DNA of 42,957 bases from positions 1-42,957 of IMG/VR virus record IMGVR_UViG_3300032205_000007. One strand, written 5' to 3'. The notes under the pieces are model-generated. The model was given only the letters and a program-made list of their open reading frames with translations. It was not told where the DNA came from and did no database searches. Both the position numbers and the translations under genes were made by a program. Positions 7,446 to 15,732 of the stretch are shown here, one piece after another. Positions within the stretch are counted from its first letter, which is position 1. The number at the start of each line of letters is the position of its first letter. This DNA comes from a virus.

Positions 7446-7658
7446 ATGGTCGAAACTGTAGACCCGCAGGCCATTGCCACAGGCACTTGGCCATCCCCCA
7501 TAGACGGCTTCCGCGCCGCCGTTGCCGGTCAGGCCGTCACCGTCGTCAATCCGAGCCCCGGAGATGCCGCCCTGCCCTACCCGACAGGGACCCCGCTGGC
7601 CGTCGGCTCGCGCTTCTGGCTGCAGAACGGCTACTACAAGTCGGCGACGCCGACGTAA
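7446..7658 (+). CDS. Hypothetical protein, 70 aa
   Basis: ATG preceded by AAGGAGAGATCGCC. The sequence has beta-type segments (AAVAGQAVTVVNPS, GSRFWLQNGYYKS). No family is recognised. It lies in a run of small head-region genes upstream of the scaffold and capsid genes, each with a clear ribosome site. Confidence 0.65.
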   Translation: MVETVDPQAIATGTWPSPIDGFRAAVAGQAVTVVNPSPGDAALPYPTGTPLAVGSRFWLQNGYYKSATPT

Positions 7659-7668
7659 GGAGGCCAGC

Positions 7669-8361
7669 ATGGCTTCGTTTTCCGTCCTCCGCGAGCAGGA
7701 CCCCGCAGGCCCGCTGCGCAAGCTTGTCGAGATCGCGCCGAAGAACTGGCACCGCTTCCCCGGCGGCGTCCTCACCGCCGATGTCGCCCCGATCAACACC
7801 AACGACCTCAAGCCGCGCTATCTCGGCGCTGGAGCCGCCTCCGACTGGACGGGTGCCGTCAAGGGCGGCGAGGACCCCGGCCTGCCGACCTCTGCCAACA
7901 TGCCGTTCAACACCGCCAACTACGCCATCGCCAACTCGTCGGGCGGTGCCAACGACGCCGACTATGCGCCGCGCACCCAGTACGCCAAGGCACAGGCCCT
8001 TGGAGGGGGTGGCGTCACCGATGTCGGCCGCCCGAGGGGGCCGATACCTCCCGGAACGGCCTACAACACGGGCGGCGGCAGCCTTGCGGCACCGACCGTC
8101 ACCTCCGTCGCCCCCAATACGGCCGCCGCAGGCTCCGGCCCGCTCCTCGTCACCATCACCGGCACCAATTTCTTCCCGCAGAGCCGCGTGATCACCGGAG
8201 GCGGCATCGGCAGCCCTTGGGATGCTGCGGCCAAGTTCATCGACACCACGCACATGAGCGTCGTCATCGACCCTCGCGGGGCCGTCGCCGGGGCGATCTC
8301 GATTGCCGTCGAAGACCACAGCGTCCTGTCCAACACAGACAAGGTGTTCACGTTCACATGA
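7669..8361 (+). CDS. Head-region protein with C-terminal IPT/TIG-like domain, 230 aa
   Basis: ATG at 7669 follows TAAGGAGGCCAGC, a near-perfect ribosome site; the longer frame from 7522 overlaps the previous gene and is rejected. Residues 1-140 are mixed with structural-protein character. Residues about 143-230 look like an immunoglobulin-type IPT/TIG domain: APTVTSVAPNTAAAGSG, LLVTITGTNFFPQSRV, then alternating beta strands to FTFT. Ig-like domains often decorate phage capsids and tails. Its position upstream of scaffold and capsid makes a head decoration protein the best guess. Confidence 0.7.
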   Translation: MASFSVLREQDPAGPLRKLVEIAPKNWHRFPGGVLTADVAPINTNDLKPRYLGAGAASDWTGAVKGGEDPGLPTSANMPFNTANYAIANSSGGANDADYAPRTQYAKAQALGGGGVTDVGRPRGPIPPGTAYNTGGGSLAAPTVTSVAPNTAAAGSGPLLVTITGTNFFPQSRVITGGGIGSPWDAAAKFIDTTHMSVVIDPRGAVAGAISIAVEDHSVLSNTDKVFTFT

Positions 8362-8381
8362 TGGGGAAGGAGGATGCCTAG

Positions 8382-8588
8382 ATGGCCCGTACCGATGTTA
8401 CTGTCGCCAAGGACGAACCTTACCCCACGGGGTCTCCGCCTGATAATTCACTTGTTCCGGCACGTTGCGTCAGGATGCCATACGAACTTGTCAACGGCAC
8501 GCCGGACTGGCAGACGCAGAGCGCCGCCAACCTCAAGGCCGGTGGCCTGACCGCCGGAGGTGCCGTAGCGGCGGGGTTGACGCCGTGA
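8382..8588 (+). CDS. Hypothetical protein, 68 aa
   Basis: ATG at 8382 after GGAAGGAGGATGCCTAG. The product (MARTDVTVAKDEPYPTGSPP, then SLVPARCVRMPYELVNG, then an Ala/Gly-rich end) has no family I recognise. It overlaps the next gene by 4 bases (GTGA). It belongs to the run of small head-region genes. Confidence 0.6.
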   Translation: MARTDVTVAKDEPYPTGSPPDNSLVPARCVRMPYELVNGTPDWQTQSAANLKAGGLTAGGAVAAGLTP

Positions 8589-8857
8589 CCGTCTACGTCC
8601 TCCGGGACGGGAAACTGGTCGAGAAGACCGAGTCGCTGCGGGCCGAAGGCTCCTACGTGTCGCGGTTCGAGGGTTACGAGAGCCCCATAGACGGGGCTTG
8701 GATAAGTTCAGACCGCCAGAGGGAGCGGGACCTGCAGGGGTCGAATTCCTTCGACACAAGGGATTTGCCCGCCGACCACAAATGGCGTCGCGGGAGGGAA
8801 GTGCAGAAAGCCGAAGCGAATGCAGCCAGACCCAGACAACTCGATTTCTGGCGGTGA
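8585..8857 (+). CDS. Hypothetical protein, 90 aa
   Basis: GTG start overlapping the previous stop. N-terminus TVYVLRDGKLVEKTE is a beta-hairpin-like opening; later comes SPIDGAWISSDRQRERDLQ and a basic segment, ending ARPRQLDFWR. Phages often place a protein with this kind of 'regulatory-style' beta start between portal and scaffold genes, but no function is established. It overlaps the scaffold gene by 38 bases. Confidence 0.55.
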   Translation: MTVYVLRDGKLVEKTESLRAEGSYVSRFEGYESPIDGAWISSDRQRERDLQGSNSFDTRDLPADHKWRRGREVQKAEANAARPRQLDFWR

Positions 8858-9980
8858 CGACGGCCCCAGCGAGGCTCCGAGCCTTCGCGAGGTCGCTGAA
8901 GCTGCCTACAACGATGCCGAAAGCGGCGTCGACAGTTCGGCTGACACGGGTGGTCCAACCCGCGACAGCCGTGGAAGGTTCGCTGCGAAGGATGCAGCGG
9001 AAACGGGTGAAGCAGAGCCCTCAAAGTCTCCCAGCCCCGACCAACGTACCCCAGACACCCAGAGCAAGCCTGCCGAGCCAGCCCCTGCGGGGAGTAGCAC
9101 TCGTCCGACGGAACACTGGAGCGCCGAGGATCGCGCCGCCTTCTCCCGCATGCCGCAGGAAGCCCAAGACCTGTTCATGCGGCGTTACAACGAGATGGAA
9201 GCCGATTACACGCGCAAAACTCAGGCCAACGCTGGCGCAGTCAATGCCGTCAATGCCCTGACGCCGATCTTCAACGACCCGGACATCGCCGCATCGTTGC
9301 GGGAACAGGAAATGCACCCCATGCAAGCCATCCACCAGTGGGCTGGCTTCCACAAGAGGGCCGTTTCCCAGAACCCGCGCGACCGCGCTGCCCTACTCTA
9401 TGAATTGGCGGAGCGCATGGGGTTTGACCCAGCCCGGTTGTTTGCCACCGCCCGTCAGCCGGAGCCCCCTGTCAACCTGTCCGAACAGGACAAGCAGGAC
9501 CCGGTCTACCGCTACATCGCCGACCAGTTCGGCAGGCAAACCAACGATCTTCAGGCCCTTCGCAGCGAATTGAACACGATGCGCGAGGCCGAGAGGCAGA
9601 AGTACGAGCAAAGCACCCTGCAGGTCACCCGGCAGGGCATCGACCACTACGCCGACGAGAAAGGCCCCGACGGCAAGCCGTTGAGGCCGTATTTCGACCG
9701 CGTGGTCAACCACGTCATCGAGTTGTACAAGGCAAACCCGCAGCGCGACCTCAACGAGGCCTACGAGCGGGCTTGCTGGATGGACCCCGACGTGCGCAAG
9801 GAAATGCTCGATGCAGAGCGCAACCGCCAACAGGCGCAGGTCTCCAACGACCGCGCCCGGCAGGCCGTCCGTGGCAACACAAGGGGCATCACCAGCCCGG
9901 TGTCGAAGCCAACGGAGCGCAAAGGCAACGGAAGCCTCAGGGATGTGCTGGAGGCGTCTGCGGACGAGGTCGGCTACTAA
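8820..9980 (+). CDS. Probable capsid scaffolding protein, 386 aa
   Basis: It sits directly upstream of the major capsid gene, the usual scaffold position. Residues 1-105 are acidic, polar and disordered. The middle has HWSAEDRAAFSRMPQEAQDLFMRRYNEMEADYTRK, a pattern seen in podoviral scaffold-like proteins. From about residue 220 it is helical and coiled-coil-like (RSELNTMREAERQKYEQS), with a basic C-terminus (KPTERKGNGSLRDVLE) such as binds coat protein. Scaffold proteins template prohead assembly and then leave or are degraded. Confidence 0.75.
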   Translation: MQPDPDNSISGGDDGPSEAPSLREVAEAAYNDAESGVDSSADTGGPTRDSRGRFAAKDAAETGEAEPSKSPSPDQRTPDTQSKPAEPAPAGSSTRPTEHWSAEDRAAFSRMPQEAQDLFMRRYNEMEADYTRKTQANAGAVNAVNALTPIFNDPDIAASLREQEMHPMQAIHQWAGFHKRAVSQNPRDRAALLYELAERMGFDPARLFATARQPEPPVNLSEQDKQDPVYRYIADQFGRQTNDLQALRSELNTMREAERQKYEQSTLQVTRQGIDHYADEKGPDGKPLRPYFDRVVNHVIELYKANPQRDLNEAYERACWMDPDVRKEMLDAERNRQQAQVSNDRARQAVRGNTRGITSPVSKPTERKGNGSLRDVLEASADEVGY

Positions 9981-9992
9981 CAGGAGCCGATC

Positions 9993-10946
9993 ATGGCAGA
10001 ACCTACCGTCAACCAACTGGTTGCGACCACGCTTGCGAACTACCACAAGCAGTTCGCCGACAACGTCAGCAATTCGAACGCGGTGACGGCCCTCCTGCGC
10101 GAGGGCAACCGCATCCGCACTGTCGACGGCGGCCGCAGCATCGCCTGCCCCCTGACCTATGCCGAGGAAACCTTCTCTTGGTACATGGGCACGGAGCTTC
10201 TCTCCCGCGCGGTGAAGGAAACCATCTCGGAGGCTGACTACGAGCCTTCGAACGCGGTCACGTCCGTCACCCTGTCGGGTCCCGATCTCGCCAAGAACAA
10301 GGGCAAGGAGCGCATCCTCAACCTGCTCGAAGGCAAGATGGAAAATGCCCAGACGACGATGAACAATAATATCACGAAGGCCATCTACGGCGACGGCACC
10401 GTGGCGAAATCGTTTGCTGGCCTCAAGGCGATGGTCACCGACGCCGGAACCGGCACCGTCGGCGGCATCGACAGCGCGACATGGACCTTCTGGAAGAACC
10501 AGACGACCTCCATCGCGAGAGCCACAGGGCTCCAGTACCCGGCCCTCAAGGCCGGTCTCAATGCGCTCTGGATCAAGCTGATCCGTGGCACAGAGCATCC
10601 CGACCTGCTGCTGACCGACGCGGAAATCTACACCACCTACGAAGGCGGCCTGCAGGAAAACCAGCGCTATGCCGACGCAAAGCTCGGAGCCCTCGGTTTC
10701 GAGACCCTGAAATACAAGTCGGCGGCGATGGTCTTCGACGGTGCTGCGACCGGCTTGGTGGGCGGCTACATGCTCAACACCAAGTATTTCAAGTTCGAGG
10801 TCTACGACGGAAGGAACTTCGAGGCTCTCGACCTTCCCGACAGCAGCCCCGACATGGACGCCATCACCAAGCATATCGGTTTCATGGGGTGTCTCACCAT
10901 GAGCAACCGCTCGATGCAGGGCCGTGTCCTGCTGACGGGCACCTGA
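9993..10946 (+). CDS. Major capsid protein, 317 aa
   Basis: Forms the icosahedral shell. ATG follows AACAGGAGCCGATC. Its features fit an HK97-fold coat protein: an N-terminal helix (NQLVATTLANYHKQFADNV), the extended loop GGRSIACPLTYAEETFSWY, a spine-helix segment KGKERILNLLEGKMENAQTT, and a C-terminal beta region ending with GCLTMSNRSMQGRVLLTGT. Length and position right after the scaffold gene are as expected. The call rests on recognition of the podoviral coat pattern and context. Confidence 0.85.
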   Translation: MAEPTVNQLVATTLANYHKQFADNVSNSNAVTALLREGNRIRTVDGGRSIACPLTYAEETFSWYMGTELLSRAVKETISEADYEPSNAVTSVTLSGPDLAKNKGKERILNLLEGKMENAQTTMNNNITKAIYGDGTVAKSFAGLKAMVTDAGTGTVGGIDSATWTFWKNQTTSIARATGLQYPALKAGLNALWIKLIRGTEHPDLLLTDAEIYTTYEGGLQENQRYADAKLGALGFETLKYKSAAMVFDGAATGLVGGYMLNTKYFKFEVYDGRNFEALDLPDSSPDMDAITKHIGFMGCLTMSNRSMQGRVLLTGT

Positions 10947-10949
10947 GAG

Positions 10950-11168
10950 CTATTTGCGGGTGCCTTTCAGGGCGGTTGTTTCCCGCCGCAGGCACCCGCA
11001 GGACTTGGTGGCACCGGAGCGAAGGTGGAGGCTGCTGACTTCGCGTTCGGTGCCGCAGGTACAACGGCAGATGTATTTCGAGCAGCCGCAGTCATCGTCG
11101 TAGCCGACGAATTGCAGGACGGTCCAGCGGTTGAACGTCAAGCCGGTAATGTCGATGCGCTGGTTCAT
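10950..11168 (-). CDS. Antisense zinc-ribbon protein of the HNH-associated type, 72 aa
   Basis: This is the only minus-strand gene inside the late block. The sequence has the order DITGLTFNRWTVLQF, GCSKYICRCTCGTEREV, LRSGATKSCGCL, typical of a small zinc-binding protein or domain found with HNH homing endonucleases and in many phages. The Cys pairs should bind zinc. No HNH catalytic part is present. The minus-strand ATG at 11168 has AGGGGG just upstream. It reads against the capsid transcript and begins only 50 bases before the next plus gene, so it looks like an inserted mobile or 'moron' gene. Confidence 0.75.
   Translation of the reverse strand: MNQRIDITGLTFNRWTVLQFVGYDDDCGCSKYICRCTCGTEREVSSLHLRSGATKSCGCLRRETTALKGTRK
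10955..11000. other. Stem-loop just after the capsid gene
   Basis: An 11-bp perfect stem pairs 10955-10965 with 10990-11000 (TGCGGGTGCCT and its complement), enclosing a smaller GGCGG/CCGCC stem. It starts 9 bases after the capsid stop and lies inside the 3' end of the antisense gene. No U-run follows, so it is not a classic terminator; it could block or stabilise the capsid mRNA 3' end. Confidence 0.6.
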
Positions 11169-11221
11169 GGAGCCCCCTAGTTATTTGTACAAGACATAAC
11201 ACGACCGGCAGGAGGAAGTAA

Positions 11222-11752
11222 ATGTCCGAAACACCCACTTTAGTCCGCTTCTATTCCGGCTGGGAGCCCGGCGGCACGGCCTCCGACGGCATGCCGCTGT
11301 ACCGCGAAAACATCATGATCCGGCTGGACAGGCCCCCGTACCTTTCGGTCCAGAGGGTAGCAGAGCAGGAGGATTTCGCCAACCATCCCGGCCCCTTCGA
11401 AATGTTCCAGAAGGAGCAGGCGGGCCGCAAGGGCTCCTACTCCGAGGGCTACCCGCTGGCGCTGTGGCCAGCCTGCGGCGAAGCCGAGTTCAAGATGCTC
11501 GCCGACCGCGACATCACCACCGTGGACCAGCTTGCGAAAGCGAAGAAGGCGTCCATGCCCGCCGAACTGCAGGAGCTTTGCGACCGCGCCGCCGCGCTGG
11601 TCAAGCTGCAGGGCGGTGCCGCGAAGTTCGAGGAGCTTCTCCGTGACCGCGACGGCAAGATCGCCGCCTATGAGGAGGCCCTCGACGACGCCCGCAAGAC
11701 CATCGCGTCGCAGAAGACGCTGATCGACACCCTCAAGATCAGGACAGGCTGA
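11222..11752 (+). CDS. Hypothetical structural-region protein, 176 aa
   Basis: ATG preceded by AGGAGGAAGTAA. Residues 1-95 are mixed (VRFYSGWEPGGTASDGMPLYRENIMIRLDRPPYLSV), followed by a helical hairpin-like stretch (MLADRDITTVDQLAKAKKASMP) and a coiled coil in the last 50 residues. No family is recognised. It lies between capsid and the neck proteins, so a head or connector accessory role is likely. It shares a single base with the next start. Confidence 0.6.
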   Translation: MSETPTLVRFYSGWEPGGTASDGMPLYRENIMIRLDRPPYLSVQRVAEQEDFANHPGPFEMFQKEQAGRKGSYSEGYPLALWPACGEAEFKMLADRDITTVDQLAKAKKASMPAELQELCDRAAALVKLQGGAAKFEELLRDRDGKIAAYEEALDDARKTIASQKTLIDTLKIRTG

Positions 11753-12174
11753 TGGCGGCACTGATCTCCGTCCTGCAGGCCGTGCGCGATGCCTCGATGG
11801 AAATCGGCATCATGCAGACCCCGACCAGTCAGGCCCTCGGGAGCCTCGACGAGGATATCGTCCAGATGACGGCGCTGCTCACCGCCGTCGCCGACGAAGT
11901 CCTCTTGGAGGAGCCCTACGAACACATCCTCGGCGACGGCAACTGGCTGCTGACCGGTGGCAACAAGCCGGTCTCGCGGCCGCAGACCGACGCTGACCTG
12001 ATCCTATTCGATGGCCGCGTCGCCGTCCTCGGCCTCAAGTATCGCTTCCTCAAAGCCAAGGGCCTCGAGTTCGGCGAGGACATGAGGGATTTCCTTACCC
12101 GGCTAAATAAACTCGCCGTCCGCGCCAACAACCGCGTGCTTGACCTCAACGTCGAGGAGGGCCGCCAAGCATGA
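11752..12174 (+). CDS. Head-tail connector/adaptor-like protein (P22 gp4-like), 140 aa
   Basis: Overlaps the preceding stop. It is mostly helical, with the segment LILFDGRVAVLGLKYRFLKAKGLEFGEDMRDFLTRL, a pattern I associate with podoviral neck adaptors and stabilising proteins of the P22 gp4 type. It is followed directly by the gp10-like gene, matching neck gene order. The adaptor extends the portal channel and closes the head after packaging. Evidence is pattern and context. Confidence 0.6.
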   Translation: MAALISVLQAVRDASMEIGIMQTPTSQALGSLDEDIVQMTALLTAVADEVLLEEPYEHILGDGNWLLTGGNKPVSRPQTDADLILFDGRVAVLGLKYRFLKAKGLEFGEDMRDFLTRLNKLAVRANNRVLDLNVEEGRQA

Positions 12175-14003
12175 GGATGCTGCCGAACAGGTTCTGGAAG
12201 GCCGACGCCCGCGTCATCAAGAAGCAGCGGGCCGAACTGGCGCACCTTTCGCCGCCGGTCAAGGGGCTCTTCGTTCAGGCGAGGTCGGCGGTATCGGACG
12301 CCCAGACGGCGAGCATCGTCACCAATTTCTATGTTGACGACGACCGGCTTTCCGTCCGCGCGGGGTTCCGCAAGGTCGCCACCCAGTCCGGCGGCGGCCC
12401 GGTGGCCCACCTCATCCCCCACTATGGCCCGCCGGACGCGATGCTGTCGGCCGGAGGCGACAAGGTCTACAACGCCTCCACCGGAGCCTTGCTGGGGTCC
12501 GGCTTCAGCAGCGACGCATGGCACTGGACGGCCTTCGCCAACCTCGCACAGGACAAGTACACCGTCATGGTCAATGGCGGCGACGGCGTCATCTCTTGGG
12601 ACGGCGGCTTCGTCAGCAAGGGACCCAGTGCCGCGATCACCGCGATCACGAAGGCCAATCCGGCGGTCTGCACGGTGGCTGCAGCGGACATCGCCAAGTT
12701 CCACAACGGCGACTACATCTTCCTGTCCGGCTTCACGGGCGATTTTGCCAAGGTCAACGGCACCCGCCTGATCGCCTCCGTCAACAGCCCCGTCAACACC
12801 TTCCAGCTTGTCGGCGTCGACACCTCGACGGCGACGAGTTCCTACACTTCCGGCGCGAGCGCCTACGTACAGGGGTCGTTCATCAAGGAGAACGTCACCG
12901 CCCCGGTCGGCAACACATGGCTGGACCCCAACGACCTCGCCATCGTCGTCGCCCACCAGAACCGCCTGTTCTTCGCCGATGAGAGCAAGCTGGCGGTCTA
13001 CTACCTGCCGCTGCAGCAAAAGGCCGGTGAACTCGGCGTCCTGCCGCTCAACGCGATCTTCAAGAAGGGCGGCACCATCAAGGCCATGGCGACGTGGTCC
13101 GTCGACGGCGGCATGGGCATGGACGACCAGCTTGTCATCTTCACCTCGAACGGCGAGGCGGCGATCTATTCCGGCGTCGATCCTGCATCGGACTTCACGC
13201 TGGTCGGGGCCTACCGCTTCAGCCCGCCGATGTCGAAATGGTGCACGGCCCAGTACGGCGGCGAACTCTACGTCCAGATCGCCACCGGGGTGACGCCGAT
13301 GACGACGATGATCAAGGCGGGCCGCGAGAACCGCGAGGTCGTCGACGAGAGCGTCGTCTCGATCTTCCGCGACGCCAGCGTCTCCTACCTCGCCAACCCC
13401 GGCTGGGAACTGTTCTTCAACCCCAATTCGGGAAGGCTCTTCGCCAACATCCCCAAGGGCGGCGGCGTCTACGACCAGATGGTCCGCAACATGCCGAAAC
13501 CGGTATGGAGCGTCTTCAAGGACGTTCCTGCGCGGTGCTGGGGCTGGTCGGAGCCCTACGTCTACTTCGGCGACGACCTCGGCAACATCTACCAGATGCA
13601 CCCGCTGATCCAGAGCGACGACGGCAGGCCGATCAACGTCGATGTCCAGTTGATGTGGAGCCAGTTCAAGACCGTGGCGCAGAAGCAGTTCAAGATGCTC
13701 CTGCCCTACATCGTCACCAACGGCTACCCCCGGCCGAAGGTCGACATCATCGTCGACTACGAAGATAAGCTTCCGCTCAACCAGCCGGAGATCACCGTCG
13801 GGAGCCTCGGCGACGCCACATGGGACATCGCCCCTTGGGACACCTCCGACTGGGTCACGGCGTCGCGCGCCTACAACAACTGGACCGGCATCGCCGCCCT
13901 CGGCCGCGTCGGCGCGGTAAGGCTGACCTGCGCGGTGCAGGATTGCACCTTCGCCGTCACCGGCTTCGATGTCCTCTTCGAGCAGGGGAGCGTCTTCGGA
14001 TGA
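12171..14003 (+). CDS. Packaged-DNA stabilisation/tail hub protein (P22 gp10-like), 610 aa
   Basis: ATGA overlap with the adaptor gene. The long protein is beta-rich throughout, with repeated blade-like stretches (MVNGGDGVISWDGGF, NRLFFADESKLAVYYL, DQLVIFTSNGEAAIYSG, PYVYFGDDLGNIYQM), consistent with the beta-propeller hub of gp10-type proteins that plug the portal and hold packaged DNA. Segments such as ENREVVDESVVSIFRD and TWDIAPWDTSDW are typical of this family. Length is a little above P22 gp10. Confidence 0.75.
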   Translation: MRMLPNRFWKADARVIKKQRAELAHLSPPVKGLFVQARSAVSDAQTASIVTNFYVDDDRLSVRAGFRKVATQSGGGPVAHLIPHYGPPDAMLSAGGDKVYNASTGALLGSGFSSDAWHWTAFANLAQDKYTVMVNGGDGVISWDGGFVSKGPSAAITAITKANPAVCTVAAADIAKFHNGDYIFLSGFTGDFAKVNGTRLIASVNSPVNTFQLVGVDTSTATSSYTSGASAYVQGSFIKENVTAPVGNTWLDPNDLAIVVAHQNRLFFADESKLAVYYLPLQQKAGELGVLPLNAIFKKGGTIKAMATWSVDGGMGMDDQLVIFTSNGEAAIYSGVDPASDFTLVGAYRFSPPMSKWCTAQYGGELYVQIATGVTPMTTMIKAGRENREVVDESVVSIFRDASVSYLANPGWELFFNPNSGRLFANIPKGGGVYDQMVRNMPKPVWSVFKDVPARCWGWSEPYVYFGDDLGNIYQMHPLIQSDDGRPINVDVQLMWSQFKTVAQKQFKMLLPYIVTNGYPRPKVDIIVDYEDKLPLNQPEITVGSLGDATWDIAPWDTSDWVTASRAYNNWTGIAALGRVGAVRLTCAVQDCTFAVTGFDVLFEQGSVFG

Positions 14004-14494
14004 TGGTCTCCTTCCGCCCCCTGTACCCCGACGCCGTCGACTTCCTGTCGGATCGCACCCGGATCGACTTCCGGCACACCGACTTCCGTGACCCCGAACA
14101 GTGGCTGTGCTGCACCGTGCGCGACGATGAGGGCTCCGTCGAGGTGGTTACGGTCTTCGAGTTCAAAGAGTGGTTCAACGCCCACATGACGGTCGCCAGC
14201 GCCAATCCGAGGGCCATCACCCGCAGGCTGGTCCATGCCCTGATGTTCACCGTTTTCCAGCGCGCCACCCGCATCACCGCGCTGATCCCGACCGACAACG
14301 TCGCCGCCCTCAAGCAGGTCGCGCAACTCGGCTTCCGGCAGGAAGGCTTCATGCGCAATGCCGTCGAGGGCTCCACCGATGCCCATCTGTTCGGCCTCGT
14401 CGCCGAAGACTGCCCCTACCTCGCGTCCAGCAGGTCCTTTCGCACCAAGGTTCCCCCGCTAACGCATGAGGCTCCGCATGGGCTCGTCTCCTAA
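14000..14494 (+). CDS. GNAT acetyltransferase-like protein, 164 aa
   Basis: ATGA overlap with the gp10-like gene. Residues about 65-140 resemble a GNAT fold: a strand (VVTVFEFKEWFNAHMTVA), the helix ITRRLVHALMFTVFQ, then the motif LIPTDNVAALKQVAQLGFRQEGFMRNA, which matches the acetyl-CoA fold's closing part. GNAT-like proteins are frequent beside tail and internal-virion genes in podoviruses. Whether it acetylates anything is unknown. The last 25 residues look like an extra tail overlapping the next gene. Confidence 0.7.
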   Translation: MMVSFRPLYPDAVDFLSDRTRIDFRHTDFRDPEQWLCCTVRDDEGSVEVVTVFEFKEWFNAHMTVASANPRAITRRLVHALMFTVFQRATRITALIPTDNVAALKQVAQLGFRQEGFMRNAVEGSTDAHLFGLVAEDCPYLASSRSFRTKVPPLTHEAPHGLVS

Positions 14495-15446
14495 GCCTCC
14501 TGACCCCTACAAGCAGGCCGACGCGCAAAACCAGCAGAACTATTACGCTGCGATGATGAACAGCTACATGGGCAACGCCAATCAGGTGAACCCGTACGGC
14601 TCCGTCTCCAGCAACGTCACCAGCCAGAACCCGATCTACGGCAAGGGCGGCAAGGTGGAAGGCTACGCGCCGCAGTTCACCCAGACGACGACGCTCAGTC
14701 CGGCACAGCAAGCCATCTTCGACAAGGAAAACGCCGCCAAGCTCGGTTTCGCCGACCTCGCCACCCGCCAGATAGGGCAACTGACCTCCACCCTCGGGAA
14801 ACCCTTCGACACTTCGGGGCTCCAAGCATGGGGCACCTACGGCAAAGGGCCGGACCTGCGCTACGAGACCGGCGACACCAACCGCACCGCCATCGAGGAC
14901 GCGATGATGGCCAGCTACCGGCGCGGCACCGCCCCCGGACAGGCGGCGGAGGACGCCCAGCTTGCCGCCAGAGGCATGGGGGCTCCGGGTTCCGACTACG
15001 GCTACAAGGTACAGCAGGGCCGCGAGGATGCCGCAGGGGAGGCCGCCCGGCAGGCATACCTCGCGTCCGGCGGCGAGAGCCGCGCCGCCACCGAGGCGGC
15101 CAACAAGGCGATCCAGCAAAACTGGCTCAACGCCAACACTCGCGTCGATCAGGGCAACCAGCTACGGCAGGCCCAGTTCGGCGAGCGCCAGCAACTGCGC
15201 AACCAGATCGTCAACGAGGCCGCCGCGCTCATGGGCGGCGGTCAGGCGACGGTGCCGCAGGGTCAGGCGTGGTCCGGCGGGCAGGTCAACCCCTTCGATA
15301 TTTCAGGCGCGATGGACCGCAACTACCAGTACCAGCAACAGAACTACGGGAACAAGATGGCGGGCATATTCGGCCTCGCTGGCAACGCCCTGAAGATGGT
15401 CAACCCGTTCTCGATGTTCGGCAAGGGCACCGGGATGATTGGGTAA
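14478..15446 (+). CDS. Probable virion/DNA-ejection protein, 322 aa
   Basis: The ATG at 14478 has GAGG upstream; an ATG at 14466 in the same frame would add four residues. The start is rich in Pro, Gln and Asn (SSPKPPDPYKQADAQNQQNYY), then TTTLSPAQQAIFDKENAAKLGFADLATRQIGQL, an Ala/Gln-rich helical centre, and a Gln-rich end with a short hydrophobic segment (MAGIFGLAGNALKMVNPF). Similar proteins occur in tail regions of many podoviruses of proteobacteria and are usually left unnamed. Position before a tail lysozyme suggests an ejection or internal-virion role. Confidence 0.65.
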   Translation: MGSSPKPPDPYKQADAQNQQNYYAAMMNSYMGNANQVNPYGSVSSNVTSQNPIYGKGGKVEGYAPQFTQTTTLSPAQQAIFDKENAAKLGFADLATRQIGQLTSTLGKPFDTSGLQAWGTYGKGPDLRYETGDTNRTAIEDAMMASYRRGTAPGQAAEDAQLAARGMGAPGSDYGYKVQQGREDAAGEAARQAYLASGGESRAATEAANKAIQQNWLNANTRVDQGNQLRQAQFGERQQLRNQIVNEAAALMGGGQATVPQGQAWSGGQVNPFDISGAMDRNYQYQQQNYGNKMAGIFGLAGNALKMVNPFSMFGKGTGMIG

Positions 15447-15456
15447 GGAGGCTCCG

Positions 15457-15732
15457 ATGGGATCGAGCAGCGGTGGCGGAAGGTTCAGGGGCGATGCCGG
15501 TTTGCCGCAATCAGGCGGCACCGTCGGCACGGGTCCGATACCGATACGGATGCAGGCAGCGCCGGTCGCTGGGCCAGCCCTGCCGGTGCCGCACCCTGAA
15601 CTGCAGCAGCAGGTTGCCGATCCCCGCCGCCAGATGCTGGCCATGATGCTGGCGCAGGCGCAGACGCCGCAGATGGGATACAACGCCCCGCACAACCGCT
15701 GGGGCGGCGGACAGAGAGGAGGCGGATGGTAA
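15457..15732 (+). CDS. Small Gly/Pro-rich protein, 91 aa
   Basis: ATG at 15457 follows TAAGGAGGCTCCG, an excellent ribosome site; a start at 15439 would overlap the preceding gene. Gly-rich ends flank a helical middle (PELQQQVADPRRQMLAMMLAQAQ). No family is recognised. It overlaps the tail lysozyme start by 7 bases. Confidence 0.6.
   Translation: MGSSSGGGRFRGDAGLPQSGGTVGTGPIPIRMQAAPVAGPALPVPHPELQQQVADPRRQMLAMMLAQAQTPQMGYNAPHNRWGGGQRGGGW

Noticed and set aside
9393-10874. 493-residue minus-strand frame opposite scaffold and capsid
   Set aside because: Shadow of the capsid and scaffold genes; Val/Asp/Gly-biased sequence with no recognisable domain.
11916-13601. 561-residue minus-strand frame opposite the gp10-like gene
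   Set aside because: Antisense shadow with biased composition and no domain.
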